Below, one piece after another: positions 8,502 to 16,441 of a stretch of DNA of 41,443 nt (the first letter of the stretch is position 1; each line of letters begins with the position of its first letter). Source of the DNA: Methylobacterium sp. Leaf112 (GTDB taxonomy: Bacteria > Pseudomonadota > Alphaproteobacteria > Rhizobiales > Beijerinckiaceae); assembly GCF_001423295.1 (NCBI RefSeq), contig NZ_LMNG01000015.1, positions 1 through 41,443 on the forward strand. The letters run 5' to 3'. The notes under the pieces were generated by a model. That model was not told the DNA's origin, made no database searches, and saw nothing but the letters and a program-made list of their open reading frames with translations. The position numbers and the translations under genes were made by a program.

Positions 8502-10096
8502 CTAGGACGGCAAAGTCTGCTGTTGGGCTTGGCGTTCGAGGGCGGTGAGGTAGGCATCGGGATCGCGTCGGAAGCGGGTTCGTGCGACGCGCGCTTGGCG
8601 CCTGTCATCGAGGGATCTGCGCAGGTCTTGCCACCGTGCGCGATCGACCCGGCCGAGATCGCGTCCGGACAGGATTCGAGCCCGCGTGCCGATGCCTGCC
8701 ACGAGCCGGACCGACCCGCGCAGCACCGCCCCGGGCGAGGCTGTCTTGCGCCCGGTGGCGCGGCGCTCGTGATAGCGCTGCGAGCCGAACAATTGCTCCA
8801 GGGCGTTGTTGGTGCGGGGCAGGCCGGCGACGTCGGGCGCGTGGAACAGTCCGGGCCGATAGCTCCGCGCGACCTTGCGGAAGTGGTCGAGGGCCGCGCC
8901 AAGATCGACCACGCGCCAACGGTGGCGCTGCATCGCGGCGAGCAAACCGTCGAAGCGCCGCCGGACCTGGGCGCCCGTCTCCCCGGCGGGATCGGCCAGC
9001 AGGCGGGCGGCGGCGTGCACGAAGACGAAGCCTTGGCGGACCGCCGGCCAGAGCGCGGCGGTGCGGGCGAACGCCCGCCCGATCAGGAGCGCGAGCCGGG
9101 CGAGCGGGCGCGAGGCCCCCCTTTTGAGCGCACCCGCTCCAGGCTGCCGGCCACCATCTCCAAGCGCTCCTTCAACCGCAGCCCTGCCGCATCGAGCGGT
9201 GCGCGCCCGTCGTCGGTGATCGCGCTGCGCACGGCGCTGGCGTAGCCGCGCACCACGTTCGCCTCGGCGTCGCTGCGTCCCTCCACCGCCCGCTCGATCG
9301 GGCGCACGCCACGCACCGCTTTCTTCAGTTCCTTCTTGGCGTGCCGGTCGGCCTCGAAGATCGGCAGCGCCGCCTCCCGCAGGAAATGGAAGTGGCAGAG
9401 TTGATGTGGAACCTCCGGAAGGGCCGTGGCCACCGCCTTGCGGATGGAGTGCTGACCGTCGCTGATCACGCCCGCCACCGGCACGCCCACGGCGTCGACC
9501 ACCTCGCGCAGTAGCACGGTCAGATCCTCCGCGGTCCCCGACAGCAGGCTGCGCGCCAGCAGGACCGTCCCCGAGAGACAGTCGCGTAGCACCCAGAGCA
9601 CCTCGTGGCCGACATCCGGCTGCAGACCGTCGAGGGCGAGGACGATCCGGTCCTGCCCACCAAGCTGCCGGCGCAGGTGCTGAGGATCGCCGAGCCGGGT
9701 CGACACCACCTCGTCGTAGCGGTCGAGCAGGTTTGTCACGCTGCGCGCGGCGATGGGCACGCCGCGATCACGCAGGATCGCGTGGATCTCCGGCACCGAG
9801 CGATGTTCGCGGTGGCGCAAGGCTCCCACCAGCGCCATCACGTCGAGGCCGAACTCGTGCTGCGGCAGCGCCAGTGCGCCTTCGGCCTCCGGGCGGTAGG
9901 GCTTGCGGAAGCGGGCGCAGCCCTCGGCCTCGCAGCGGCGGATCTTCAGGCGCAGCCGTTGCGTGCCGGACAGCGTCACCAGCGTGCGTCGGTTCTCGTA
10001 GCGGATCCGCATGCTCTGGCCGCAGGCCGGGCAGAGCCGCCGAGCGGGCTGAAGCACCCGTTCCACATCCGGTGTCCGCGATTGCGTTCGCGACAT
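8502..10096 (-). pseudogene. DDE transposase in two frames (frameshift at a G run)
   Basis: A transposase spread over two frames. The first part (start ATG 10096, stop 9083) has a zinc ribbon (CPACG ... CEAEGC), the first acidic site in VLALDGLQPDVG, the second in GVISDGQHS, and a CHFHFLREA block. The second frame (to 8502) holds the rest, including NNALEQLFG with a Glu that could complete the DDE triad. The frames join only if translation shifts to -1 near 9116-9125, where the minus strand reads AAAAGGGGGG. This may be programmed frameshifting or loss of one G; the intact element ends favour a recent, possibly working copy. Confidence 0.75.
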
Positions 10097-10160
10097 CCCG
10101 CGCCTCTCAAAAGGCGCCCCCACCACCAAGCCTACCAAACAGCAGACTTTGCCGTCCTAG
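8502..10160 (-). mobile_element. Complete insertion sequence with perfect 23-bp inverted ends
   Basis: The element is bounded by perfect 23-bp inverted repeats (8502-8524 and 10138-10160), beginning CTAGGACGGCAAAGTCTG at each end. It carries one transposase on the minus strand, whose TAG stop codon is the outermost three bases of the left end. It lies in a poly-T tract: 7 T on the left and 8 T on the right, consistent with a target duplication of that tract. The family is not assigned with confidence; the DDE protein with an N-terminal zinc ribbon suggests an ISNCY or ISL3-like group. Confidence 0.85.
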
Positions 10161-10226
10161 TTTTTTTTGGCTGTTTGCCTCTTGCCAGCGCCGGAGGTAG
10201 CTGCCCTCTCACATCAGGGAGCGGCG

Positions 10227-10457
10227 ATGCGAATTTCCCATTTCGTTGACATCATGCCGGCGCGAGCCAAGGGAGTAGGACGCCGCTGCGATCGGCCGCC
10301 CTACCGCTTATCTGAGCGATTCGACGATCTGGAAGACGCCGCAGAATTCGCCCTGGTCCACCTCGAAGAACGCGGACGGATGCTCACCGAGTGATCGTTC
10401 AACATCGTCGACGAAGCAGGCCGCATCATTCTCACGGCTGACAACCCAAAGCCATGA
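10227..10457 (+). pseudogene. Small soluble protein gene with an internal stop
   Basis: An ATG at 10227 with AGGGAG 5 nt upstream opens a 55-residue frame (MRISHFVDIMPARAK ... LEERGRMLTE) that ends at TGA 10392-10394. The same frame continues as SFNIVDEAGRIILTADNPKP to a second TGA at 10455-10457. The segment VDEAGRIILT resembles the C-terminal strand of DUF6894-type small proteins, so the original product was probably about 76 residues and is cut by a nonsense change (for example TGG to TGA). The family is not firmly identified. Confidence 0.45.
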
Positions 10458-11007
10458 ATCGATGCGAGGTCGCCTGCGAAGCGCGCATTGGTTCGCTTGG
10501 CCGTATCTCGTCTGCCGCCGGCAACGCGGGGCGGGGGGCCAGTAACCCAACGTCTACGGCGCAAGCTGCAGAGCCAGGCTCGACACGTAGGGCGCGGAGG
10601 CGTTTGCCTTCGCTTCGTTCTCCGAAGGACCGAACAATAGATCTGACTAATTTTCAGCGGACCGTTTTCAAGGCTTTAACGCCATATGGAAACCAAGCGC
10701 TCGCATGGACTTGAGCTGTATTATAGTCGCCACCAGTCCGAGATCCAGGCAGTTCAGATCTTAACACCCACGTTTGTTTGGGCTGAAAGATCGAATCATT
10801 AAATTTGTTGCGAATTCAGCAGAACAAAAAATGGAATCCTGCTGATGATGCCCTTCACAAGCTCGGCCGTTCAAGTAAGTTCTATCACGAGCGCAGAGTT
10901 GCGAGCGCCGCTATCCAGCATAAGTCTTGGCATCTTATAAATGCTAGGACGATCAGCTGAGTGTCGCTGTAGAAATTCTGAGCCTTCCCTCGCCTTGGGT
11001 GGTTCCT
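10458..11007. other. Gene-free, AT-richer stretch
   Basis: I see no supportable gene here. Short frames on both strands lack ribosome sites and family resemblance. From about 10620 to 10940 the sequence is clearly richer in A and T than its surroundings, which fits foreign or decayed DNA. It probably includes the promoter of the exported protein starting at 11008. Confidence 0.4.
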
Positions 11008-11346
11008 GTGAAGTCTTCGAAAATCGTTCTGAGTACCTTAGCCGCTGCGTTGCTAGGCTGCACATCCCTGATGCCAAGCGCATCGGCTGGCCCGTTGGAC
11101 GGCTTGGCCGACGGTGCGATCGGATTTGCTCTCGGCGCGATGGTTGCTGCGCCTCGCCATGTCTACCACTCCCCTCGGCCCCAGCGGGTAATTGTCTATC
11201 GAGATCGACCGGCCCGTCGTCACGTAGCCGCCGCGCCCGCGCGCCGCAGATCCGCGCCGGTGACGAGCGGTGCCGCCATCAGCACCGTGTCCGATCCGTT
11301 CGCGGGATCTGGCGCCGCCCGGCCGATCCCCGTCGCCGGTCGATAG
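11008..11346 (+). CDS. Small exported protein, lipoprotein-like
   Basis: A protein of about 112 residues starting at GTG 11008 (an upstream GTG at 10999 is also in frame). The N-terminus is a signal peptide (VKSSKIVLSTLAAALL) with a possible lipobox LLGC and an alternative cleavage after PSASA. The mature part has one Gly/Ala-rich stretch (DGLADGAIGFALGAMVAAP) and a basic Arg/Pro/Ala-rich tail. No family is recognised. It lies 24 nt before the exported protease and may share its transcript. Confidence 0.55.
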   Translation: MKSSKIVLSTLAAALLGCTSLMPSASAGPLDGLADGAIGFALGAMVAAPRHVYHSPRPQRVIVYRDRPARRHVAAAPARRRSAPVTSGAAISTVSDPFAGSGAARPIPVAGR

Positions 11347-11370
11347 CGCTCGCGGCAAAGGTTGGCACTC

Positions 11371-12579
11371 ATGCGTGTTGTGCGCCCCCTCGTCCTCGGC
11401 GCCCTGGCCATTTCGTCCGCATTCTGCGGCCCACGCGAAGCCACCGCCTGGCCCATGCTGAGCGTGGACAAGACGATGGGCAAAGTCTCGGGGTGGTCGA
11501 TCGGCGTTAGCCGGTCGATGGGCGGCTGCCTTGCCGCCGCGACCTATCAGGACGAAACCACGGTTTGGATGGGCTTCGACGGCGAGAAGGACGAAGCCTT
11601 CCTCGCCTTCACCAACCCGAAATGGAGATCCATCGAGGCGGAGCGCATCTATCAGCTTGTCATGCTGACGGGGCGCGGGCGGTGGAAGGGCCAATTCTTG
11701 GGCTTGGCGCACGGGGACCACAAGGGTCTCATCGCGTCTGGGCTGAAGAAGGGCTTCGTTGTCGACATCGCCCGAGCCGGCGGGATCGAGGTTGTATTCG
11801 AGCAAAAACGGATCGCGAAGCTCTCCTTGTCGGGATCTTCTGACGCCATCGGCGCAATGATCGACTGCCAGAAAGCCATCGTCGAAGCGAAAGCCGAGAG
11901 TCCGTCTCCGAAGGGGAAGACAATCCCCGACGGAGGCTCGACGCCACGGCGGAATGGTACCTCTTCGGGCACCGGTTTTTTTGTGTCCGATGCTGGGCAC
12001 GTGCTCACGAATAATCATGTCATTAGCGGCTGCGCCGAAATCGACGTCGCGAAATTCGGTCTGCCGTCCCTAAGGGCTCGCCTCGTCGCCACCGACGTCC
12101 AGAATGACCTCGCCGTGCTGAGCACCGGCTTCGACCACCCCATGGTCCCGGCCCTATCCTTAAAACCGCGGGTCGGCGAAAGCGTTTACGCGTATGGGTT
12201 TCCGCTGCCGGACCTGCTGGCCGCATCCGGCAACTTCACGGTGGGAAACATCACGGCGGCGGCGGGCCTTGGTGACGACACGCGGATGCTGCAGATCTCG
12301 ACACCGGTCCAACCTGGCAACAGCGGCGGGCCCCTGATCGATCAATACGGCGCCGTGGTCGGTGTCATCGCCTCCAAGTTGAATGCTATGACCGTCGCCA
12401 AGGTCAACAATGACATTCCGCAGAACGTTAACTTTGCCATCAAGTCGACGATCGCCCTGAACTTCTTGGATTCCAACGGGATCGTCACGCCGACCGGCAC
12501 GAAAAACGCGACTCCGATGGACCCGGCTTCCGTCGCCGAACAGGCAAAGATGTATACGGTCCACGTCACCTGCCGCTGA
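11371..12579 (+). CDS. Exported trypsin-like serine protease with an N-terminal accessory domain
   Basis: A 402-residue protein with a signal peptide (about residues 1-28). The C-terminal half is an S1-type peptidase of the DegP/HtrA trypsin-like class: His216 in LTNNHVISGC, Asp246 in QNDLAVL and Ser318 in QPGNSGGP form the triad. No PDZ domain follows, unlike DegP. Residues about 30-170 form a separate domain (WSIGVSRSMGGCLAAATY, and a paired Cys near 166) that I do not recognise as a named family. A TTG at 11362 is possible, but the ATG at 11371 is better placed behind the signal peptide. Probable site of action is the periplasm. Confidence 0.8.
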   Translation: MRVVRPLVLGALAISSAFCGPREATAWPMLSVDKTMGKVSGWSIGVSRSMGGCLAAATYQDETTVWMGFDGEKDEAFLAFTNPKWRSIEAERIYQLVMLTGRGRWKGQFLGLAHGDHKGLIASGLKKGFVVDIARAGGIEVVFEQKRIAKLSLSGSSDAIGAMIDCQKAIVEAKAESPSPKGKTIPDGGSTPRRNGTSSGTGFFVSDAGHVLTNNHVISGCAEIDVAKFGLPSLRARLVATDVQNDLAVLSTGFDHPMVPALSLKPRVGESVYAYGFPLPDLLAASGNFTVGNITAAAGLGDDTRMLQISTPVQPGNSGGPLIDQYGAVVGVIASKLNAMTVAKVNNDIPQNVNFAIKSTIALNFLDSNGIVTPTGTKNATPMDPASVAEQAKMYTVHVTCR

Positions 12580-12677
12580 GGGCAACTGCCCTCGGCCGGC
12601 CGAGATCACCCTGCCGCCCCGTCCTGGTCCGTTCCCCGACAGGACTTTCGCGTCGACGCGCGACTATCTCCGACCGA

Positions 12678-13268
12678 TCAGTTGCAGCCGACGCTGCCGC
12701 ATAGAGTGTTCGCACCCGTCGCCGACACACTTACGGGCGGCGGCGCGAACAGCGCGGCGCGGGCGAGGCGAGCTTCCTCGTTATCGGGCTTGAGACGGAG
12801 AACCTCGTCGTAGTCGCGCGCTGCCGCCGCCCGGTCGCCGAGCTGCGCATGAGACTTGGCGCGGTTCGTGAGCGGCCAAATGAAGGTAGGCCGCAAGATG
12901 TGGGCCCGCGTGAAGTCGGCGACAGCGGCAGCATGGTTGTTCAGGCCAGCCTGCGCGATCCCGCGATTCTGGAAGCTGTAGGGGTAAGCGTCATCCGCCC
13001 GGATCGCACTCGTGCAGTCGACGACTGCCGCCGGAAAGGCTGAGCGGTCGTTGTGGGCCATGCAGCGCCCATCTAGGGCAATGGCGCGCTGTCGGGGCGT
13101 GCGGGCTTCCGCGAGGAGGGCCGAACAGCCGGTCACGCGGGCCTCTGCCTGACCGGACCGGCAGTCCTGCGCCGCATTTGCGAGCGCCCGCGATCCCGGT
13201 CCCGCTCCCCACGTGACGAGGATGGCGATGGCGAGGGGAAGGCGCGGGAGGGTTGGTGTACTGAACAT
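12678..13268 (-). CDS. Exported tetratricopeptide-repeat protein
   Basis: A 196-residue protein with an N-terminal signal peptide (cleavage after about residue 30, ...GSRALA). It has two or three TPR-like repeats: YSFQNRGIAQAGLNNHAAAVADF, FIWPLTNRAKSHAQLGDRAAAARDY and an N-terminal degenerate copy. TPRs mediate protein contacts, and the partner is unknown. Several Cys pairs (DCRSG, TGCSALL, GRCMAH, VDCTSA, TLCGSVGC) suggest disulfides in the periplasm. It begins 12 nt after the coiled-coil protein gene and is probably co-transcribed with it. It converges on the protease gene. Confidence 0.7.
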   Translation of the reverse strand: MFSTPTLPRLPLAIAILVTWGAGPGSRALANAAQDCRSGQAEARVTGCSALLAEARTPRQRAIALDGRCMAHNDRSAFPAAVVDCTSAIRADDAYPYSFQNRGIAQAGLNNHAAAVADFTRAHILRPTFIWPLTNRAKSHAQLGDRAAAARDYDEVLRLKPDNEEARLARAALFAPPPVSVSATGANTLCGSVGCN

Positions 13269-13280
13269 CCTCGTGTTTCC

Positions 13281-14156
13281 TCAGCAGCACCGATTGGTGA
13301 AACGGTCACCGCTCGGCAGTTGCATGGAGTTCATCATCTTCAGGAGCTCAGCGCGGTACACCTCCCCGTATTCGGCCGGGAAGCGGCCGCCGATATGTGT
13401 GATGGCGCTGCGGTCGTCGCGGCGGATCGAGACGAAGTCGAGGTAGGTCCGGTCGTCGAAGGCGCCTTGGCCGCGGGCAGTCCCGCGTCCTTCGAGGATG
13501 AACCCGCTACGACCAGGCGCTGTGATGATCTCCTGCGATCGTGAGACCTGTGTCCGGCGCGGCAGGATCTGCTCGTTCATATACTGCCGGGCATCACCGC
13601 AGCGCTCGTTCGGGCTGACCTGAACGTAGATCGCCACCTGTTCCCCGTGCTGGCGCGACTGCCAGACTGTGCTGAAGGATTGCTTCTGCGCGTCGAAATG
13701 ATCGTCGGCCATGGGTTTGATCTCAAGCAACTGGCTCGAATAATTCAGGGTCCAGCCTGACGCGCTTCGCGCAGGCGTGCGCTGGTTCTGGAGCCTTTCT
13801 TCGTCGGCCCTTCGCTGGGCGTCGAGACGTTCTGCTTCGCGGCGGCGCTCTTCATCCGCCTGACGTTGCGTCTCTGCCCGCCGACGGACCTCTTCCTGCC
13901 GGTCCCGCTCGCGTTGGGCCTGCTCCTCCCACCGGCGCCGGTCGTCGGCCTCCCGCTGCTGACGCAGTTGATCGGCGTTCTGCTGACGGTCACGGAGGCG
14001 GTCGCATTCAAGCACGTGGCCCTCGACGATTCCACGAAACCGGCCGGCCGGGTAGGCGCCAAGATAGCTCGACGCGCTGAGTCGATACGCGAGGGCAATT
14101 CGCTCGGCCTCAGATAGGCGGATCTCAACAGGCGGCTCGTGGGGATGGGCGTGCAT
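13281..14156 (-). CDS. Coiled-coil protein of unknown function
   Basis: A 291-residue protein. Residues about 50-130 are a highly charged Arg/Glu/Gln coiled coil (RQQREADDRRRWEEQ and similar). The C-terminal third is globular, with ERCGDARQYMNEQI and a terminal RCC. No signal peptide is visible at the annotated ATG, although the downstream TPR partner is exported, so the true N-terminus may have been lost or the start may be wrong. No family is recognised. It is the first gene of a two-gene unit with the TPR protein. Confidence 0.6.
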   Translation of the reverse strand: MHAHPHEPPVEIRLSEAERIALAYRLSASSYLGAYPAGRFRGIVEGHVLECDRLRDRQQNADQLRQQREADDRRRWEEQAQRERDRQEEVRRRAETQRQADEERRREAERLDAQRRADEERLQNQRTPARSASGWTLNYSSQLLEIKPMADDHFDAQKQSFSTVWQSRQHGEQVAIYVQVSPNERCGDARQYMNEQILPRRTQVSRSQEIITAPGRSGFILEGRGTARGQGAFDDRTYLDFVSIRRDDRSAITHIGGRFPAEYGEVYRAELLKMMNSMQLPSGDRFTNRCC

Positions 14157-14279
14157 CTCGCATCCGACTCCTGTTAGAACAGAGGGGGAACAAACCGCAT
14201 CTCGGCCGGTGGTTCAATCGATACGGCCAAGTCTGGAAAGGCGCCGGTGGACGCCTGTGGAGTGCGGGGTAGAAGCTCA

Positions 14280-14531
14280 ATGCCGACGCGGCTTTACCGC
14301 TTCCACTGCACGGACGGGCACGATCTCGTGGTCGATCTGCGCGGTCGGCGGATTCTGACGGTGGCACTGATGCGCCTTCACGCGGAGCAGGTCGCCCTCG
14401 ACCTCATGGCCCGGGGCGCTCGGCTCGATTGGTCGGACTGGCACGTCGAGGTCTACGACGAGAAGGGCCGCGCGGTGCTGGCGAAGGCGTTCACCGAGGT
14501 TCGGTATGACCGGCAGGCCGGGCGTGCCTAA
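14280..14531 (+). CDS. DUF6894-like small protein
   Basis: An 83-residue protein from ATG 14280. The pattern RLYRFHCTDGHDLVVDLRG at the N-terminus and WSDWHVEVYDEKGRAVLAKAF at the C-terminus matches the small DUF6894-type proteins abundant in Methylobacterium and Bradyrhizobium: a two-strand start, a central helix, then a V-x-D-x-x-G-R-x-L strand. Function is unknown. It is divergent from the coiled-coil gene and 6 nt before the next small gene. Confidence 0.6.
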   Translation: MPTRLYRFHCTDGHDLVVDLRGRRILTVALMRLHAEQVALDLMARGARLDWSDWHVEVYDEKGRAVLAKAFTEVRYDRQAGRA

Positions 14532-14537
14532 CGGGAG

Positions 14538-14687
14538 ATGACCGTGGCAATGAAGACGACGTTCCGGGTGCGGGCCTCCGTGGTCAAGACGAAGCAGCTG
14601 GTGCCGGGCGAACTCGAAGCCGCGACGATCCTCGGCCAGTTCGGCGAGGTGCCGCAGGACTTCGCGGAGAGCGTGCAGGGCGGTTGA
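14538..14687 (+). CDS. Hypothetical small protein, 49 residues
   Basis: A short frame starting at ATG 14538 with GGGAG about 3 nt upstream, overlapping the tail of its neighbour's ribosome region. The product begins MTVAMKTTFRVRAS and contains KTKQLVPGELEAATILG. No family is recognised. Tight packing between 14531 and 14684 supports it being real. Confidence 0.45.
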   Translation: MTVAMKTTFRVRASVVKTKQLVPGELEAATILGQFGEVPQDFAESVQGG

Positions 14688-14887
14688 AGCGGGCATCCGG
14701 CGCGGCGGTGATGGGCGAGGTCTACATCGCGGTGGGGCGCCTGCTGCCGTTCGCGGCCGGGCTCGGCGTGGACGAACTTACACTGCGCCTGATCGCCCTG
14801 ACGGTCTGGACGGACAGCGTGGAGCGGACGGCCGAGGAGAAGGTGGGCGAGGTCCGACGTCGGTTGATGCGGGCGGCGGGGGCATAG
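14684..14887 (+). CDS. Hypothetical small protein, phage-type context
   Basis: A frame of up to 67 residues overlapping the previous stop as TTGA. The TTG at 14684 or the ATG at 14711 (MGEVYIAVGRLLPF) could start it. It is mostly helical, with LRLIALTVWTDSVER and a basic C-terminus (EVRRRLMRAAGA). No named family is recognised. It is followed by a GC-rich hairpin at 14897-14925, which fits the end of a small operon. Confidence 0.4.
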   Translation: MKRASGAAVMGEVYIAVGRLLPFAAGLGVDELTLRLIALTVWTDSVERTAEEKVGEVRRRLMRAAGA

Positions 14888-14896
14888 AACGACGAA

Positions 14897-14925
14897 AGCC
14901 CCGCGCGGCTCGTGCCGGCGGGGCT
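14897..14925 (+). terminator. GC-rich hairpin after small-gene operon
   Basis: A perfect 8-bp stem, AGCCCCGC (14897-14904) with GCGGGGCT (14918-14925), 10 nt after the previous stop codon. It lacks a strong T run on the plus strand, so termination is plausible rather than certain. Confidence 0.5.
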
Positions 14926-14942
14926 CTGGGTAGGAATCAGAA

Positions 14943-15026
14943 ATGACAAGCGGCGATATTTGGAGGGCTGGCTTGGTCGGGGCGGTCTCCGCTGCGATCT
15001 TCCTTTGGGGGTATCGTCGGCATTAG
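14943..15026 (+). CDS. Possible tiny single-pass membrane peptide
   Basis: A 27-residue frame with ATG 14943 and a weak upstream TAGGAA. The product, MTSGDIWRAGLVGAVSAA followed by IFLWGYRRH, has one hydrophobic helix and a basic end. It sits among other very small genes between two hairpins. There is no family evidence, and it may be chance. Confidence 0.25.
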   Translation: MTSGDIWRAGLVGAVSAAIFLWGYRRH

Positions 15027-15137
15027 AAAGAAATCCGAGACGACCCACGTTTCAAGAAGCTGGACGCCGCCGAGCGCGAACAGAGAACCGGGCTGCCTGA
15101 GCGACCGCCCTCGTTTTTCGACCGCCTGTTCAGGCGT

Positions 15138-15170
15138 AAAAAGCCCGGCGCGCCATGATGGCGGCCGGGC
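15138..15170 (-). terminator. Rho-independent terminator of the antitoxin operon
   Basis: Read on the minus strand: stem GCCCGGC/GCCGGGC (15164-15170 with 15143-15149) with inner pairing, followed by five T (15142-15138). It lies 25-57 nt after the antitoxin stop. Confidence 0.8.
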
Positions 15171-15194
15171 CTGGATCAGAGCAGCTCTGCGGGC

Positions 15195-15638
15195 TTATGC
15201 AGCGATCTTGTAGTTCGTAGGATCCGAGCCGTCGATGCGGATCGGCGCCGTCTCAGCGCTCGGCACGCACCAGCCCGCGATTTCACGAACGCCGGACTCG
15301 GGCAGATTTAGCGCCTCTATCGCTCCGAGCCGGATGATAGCCTCGGCGTTGCTGTCGATCTCGATTTCATTGCGCTCCCACCGACTTACGGCCAGCGGCT
15401 CGCGATGAACGATCGCCGCCAACTGAGCTTGAGTCATTCCCATCTCCGTTCGCAGGAACCTCAATTCAGGCCCGGTGATTGCCGACTGCTTGATGACGAT
15501 TCCGTGGGCGATGGCTTGATGCAGGCCATTGATGTTGGGGATCGTCACGCATTCTTCGCCCGCGTCATCTTCGACGAGGTTGCCCCCCTCGATGTAGACG
15601 TTGTCGAGACCGCTCTCCTTGTAGCGATACGCGTTCAT
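15195..15638 (-). CDS. MqsA/HigA-like antitoxin with helix-turn-helix domain
   Basis: A 147-residue protein. The N-terminus (YRYKESGLDNVYIEGGN ... VTIPNINGLHQAIA) matches the KESGLDNVW-type domain found in MqsA-like antitoxin relatives. Residues about 58-95 form an XRE helix-turn-helix (LRFLRTEMGMTQAQLAAIV ... SRWERNE). Such proteins bind and neutralise a partner toxin and repress their own promoter. The start ATG 15638 has GAGGG at good spacing. It is the second gene of the toxin operon, 72 nt after the toxin stop, and is followed by a strong terminator. Confidence 0.75.
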   Translation of the reverse strand: MNAYRYKESGLDNVYIEGGNLVEDDAGEECVTIPNINGLHQAIAHGIVIKQSAITGPELRFLRTEMGMTQAQLAAIVHREPLAVSRWERNEIEIDSNAEAIIRLGAIEALNLPESGVREIAGWCVPSAETAPIRIDGSDPTNYKIAA

Positions 15639-15710
15639 AGTTTCCCTCGTACAAATAGGCAGGGGTCATCCTTGACCCCAAAAGATGTATCAATTTCTAC
15701 CGCCGAGCCT

Positions 15711-16037
15711 TCATTTTTCGTCTTTCCACATTACTGTAACTAATTTGATAAGACCAGAATTAGGGTCTGGAACGGCTACCACACGAACGATCCTGTTGCC
15801 CGAATTAGGCGAACGGCTCTCAACGCGGTACTTAAACAGACTAGGTTGGGTAGACTCCTGGGCGGCGTCACAAACGAAACCATGTTTCAGCACGTACAGC
15901 GCATCGCCTATGAACAAGTCCCTGATTGAGAGCTGGTCCCGGGCGTGCCCTGAGGATGTCAGATTTAATTGGTCGCTCTTGGCGAGCTTCCAAATTTCAT
16001 CGGTCGCATCCGCTGGCTTCCAGGGCTGAAGTTTCAC
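15711..16037 (-). CDS. DUF4258-like toxin candidate
   Basis: A protein of about 108 residues. The segment NLTSSGHARDQLSIRDLFIGDALYVLKHGFV followed by FKYRVESR and LIKLVTVMW matches the DUF4258 pattern (conserved His-Ala-Arg, then an edge strand). This is a RelE-like fold often paired with MqsA-like antitoxins, which suggests an mRNA interferase acting in the cytoplasm. I chose GTG 16037, which has GGGGGA 7 nt upstream. GTG at 16040 or 16067 is also in frame, but 16067 falls inside the operator palindrome. The toxin-first gene order is typical of this group. Confidence 0.65.
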   Translation of the reverse strand: MKLQPWKPADATDEIWKLAKSDQLNLTSSGHARDQLSIRDLFIGDALYVLKHGFVCDAAQESTQPSLFKYRVESRSPNSGNRIVRVVAVPDPNSGLIKLVTVMWKDEK

Positions 16038-16065
16038 CACCCGTTCCCCCGGTGTTGAGCGAAGC

Positions 16066-16084
16066 ACTTATCATGGTGATAAGT
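16066..16084 (-). promoter_or_regulatory. Palindromic operator before the toxin-antitoxin operon
   Basis: A perfect inverted repeat, ACTTATCA (16066-16073) and TGATAAGT (16077-16084) around TGG, directly upstream of the chosen toxin start. A second short pair, CATAC/GTATG, lies just beyond it, near a promoter-like TTGTGA ... ATGTAT on the minus strand. This is where an XRE antitoxin would be expected to bind for autoregulation; binding is inferred. Confidence 0.6.
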
Positions 16085-16225
16085 TCCTTGCCATACATAA
16101 TAGGGAGTATGCGCATCACAAGTGGGTGGGACTGTCACCAGGGCAACACTCGCTCGGAATGAACCGCCCGCGCCGAGGGCCTATCAACGCTTGGCCACAC
16201 AGCGAAGTGCTAAGTCGCACGCACG

Positions 16226-16256
16226 AAAAACCCGCCACGGCCGGGGCCGGGCGGGT
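16226..16256 (-). terminator. Rho-independent terminator, minus strand
   Basis: Minus-strand stem ACCCGCC/GGCGGGT (16250-16256 with 16230-16236) with a GC-rich loop, followed by five T (16230-16226). It lies after the small minus-strand remnant at 16292-16441 and insulates the toxin-antitoxin operon. Confidence 0.75.
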
Positions 16257-16291
16257 GGAGGTGGAATCCTCGGGAGGAGCGACGCATCCTC

Positions 16292-16441
16292 TCATTTGAT
16301 AGGTTTCATGCAAGCCCCCCATCGCTGACGTCCCTTCCGGTCCGTGAACAGACTGCCGAGGATCATGCCGACGAGGGCGGCGATCAGGGCATAGACGGTG
16401 CAGAGATCTTGCGGGTCGTGCGGGGGTCCTCGGTAAGTACC
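16292..16441 (-). pseudogene. Remnant of a small membrane protein gene
   Basis: A minus frame open from just inside a TAG at 16442-16444 to TGA at 16292-16294. It encodes LCTVYALIAALVGMILGSLF followed by a basic tail. The hydrophobic stretch looks like a membrane helix of a small phage-type protein. The only ATG (16366) lies inside that helix, so the 5' end is probably lost at the boundary with the cytochrome operon. The terminator at 16226-16256 supports its having been a gene. Confidence 0.35.
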
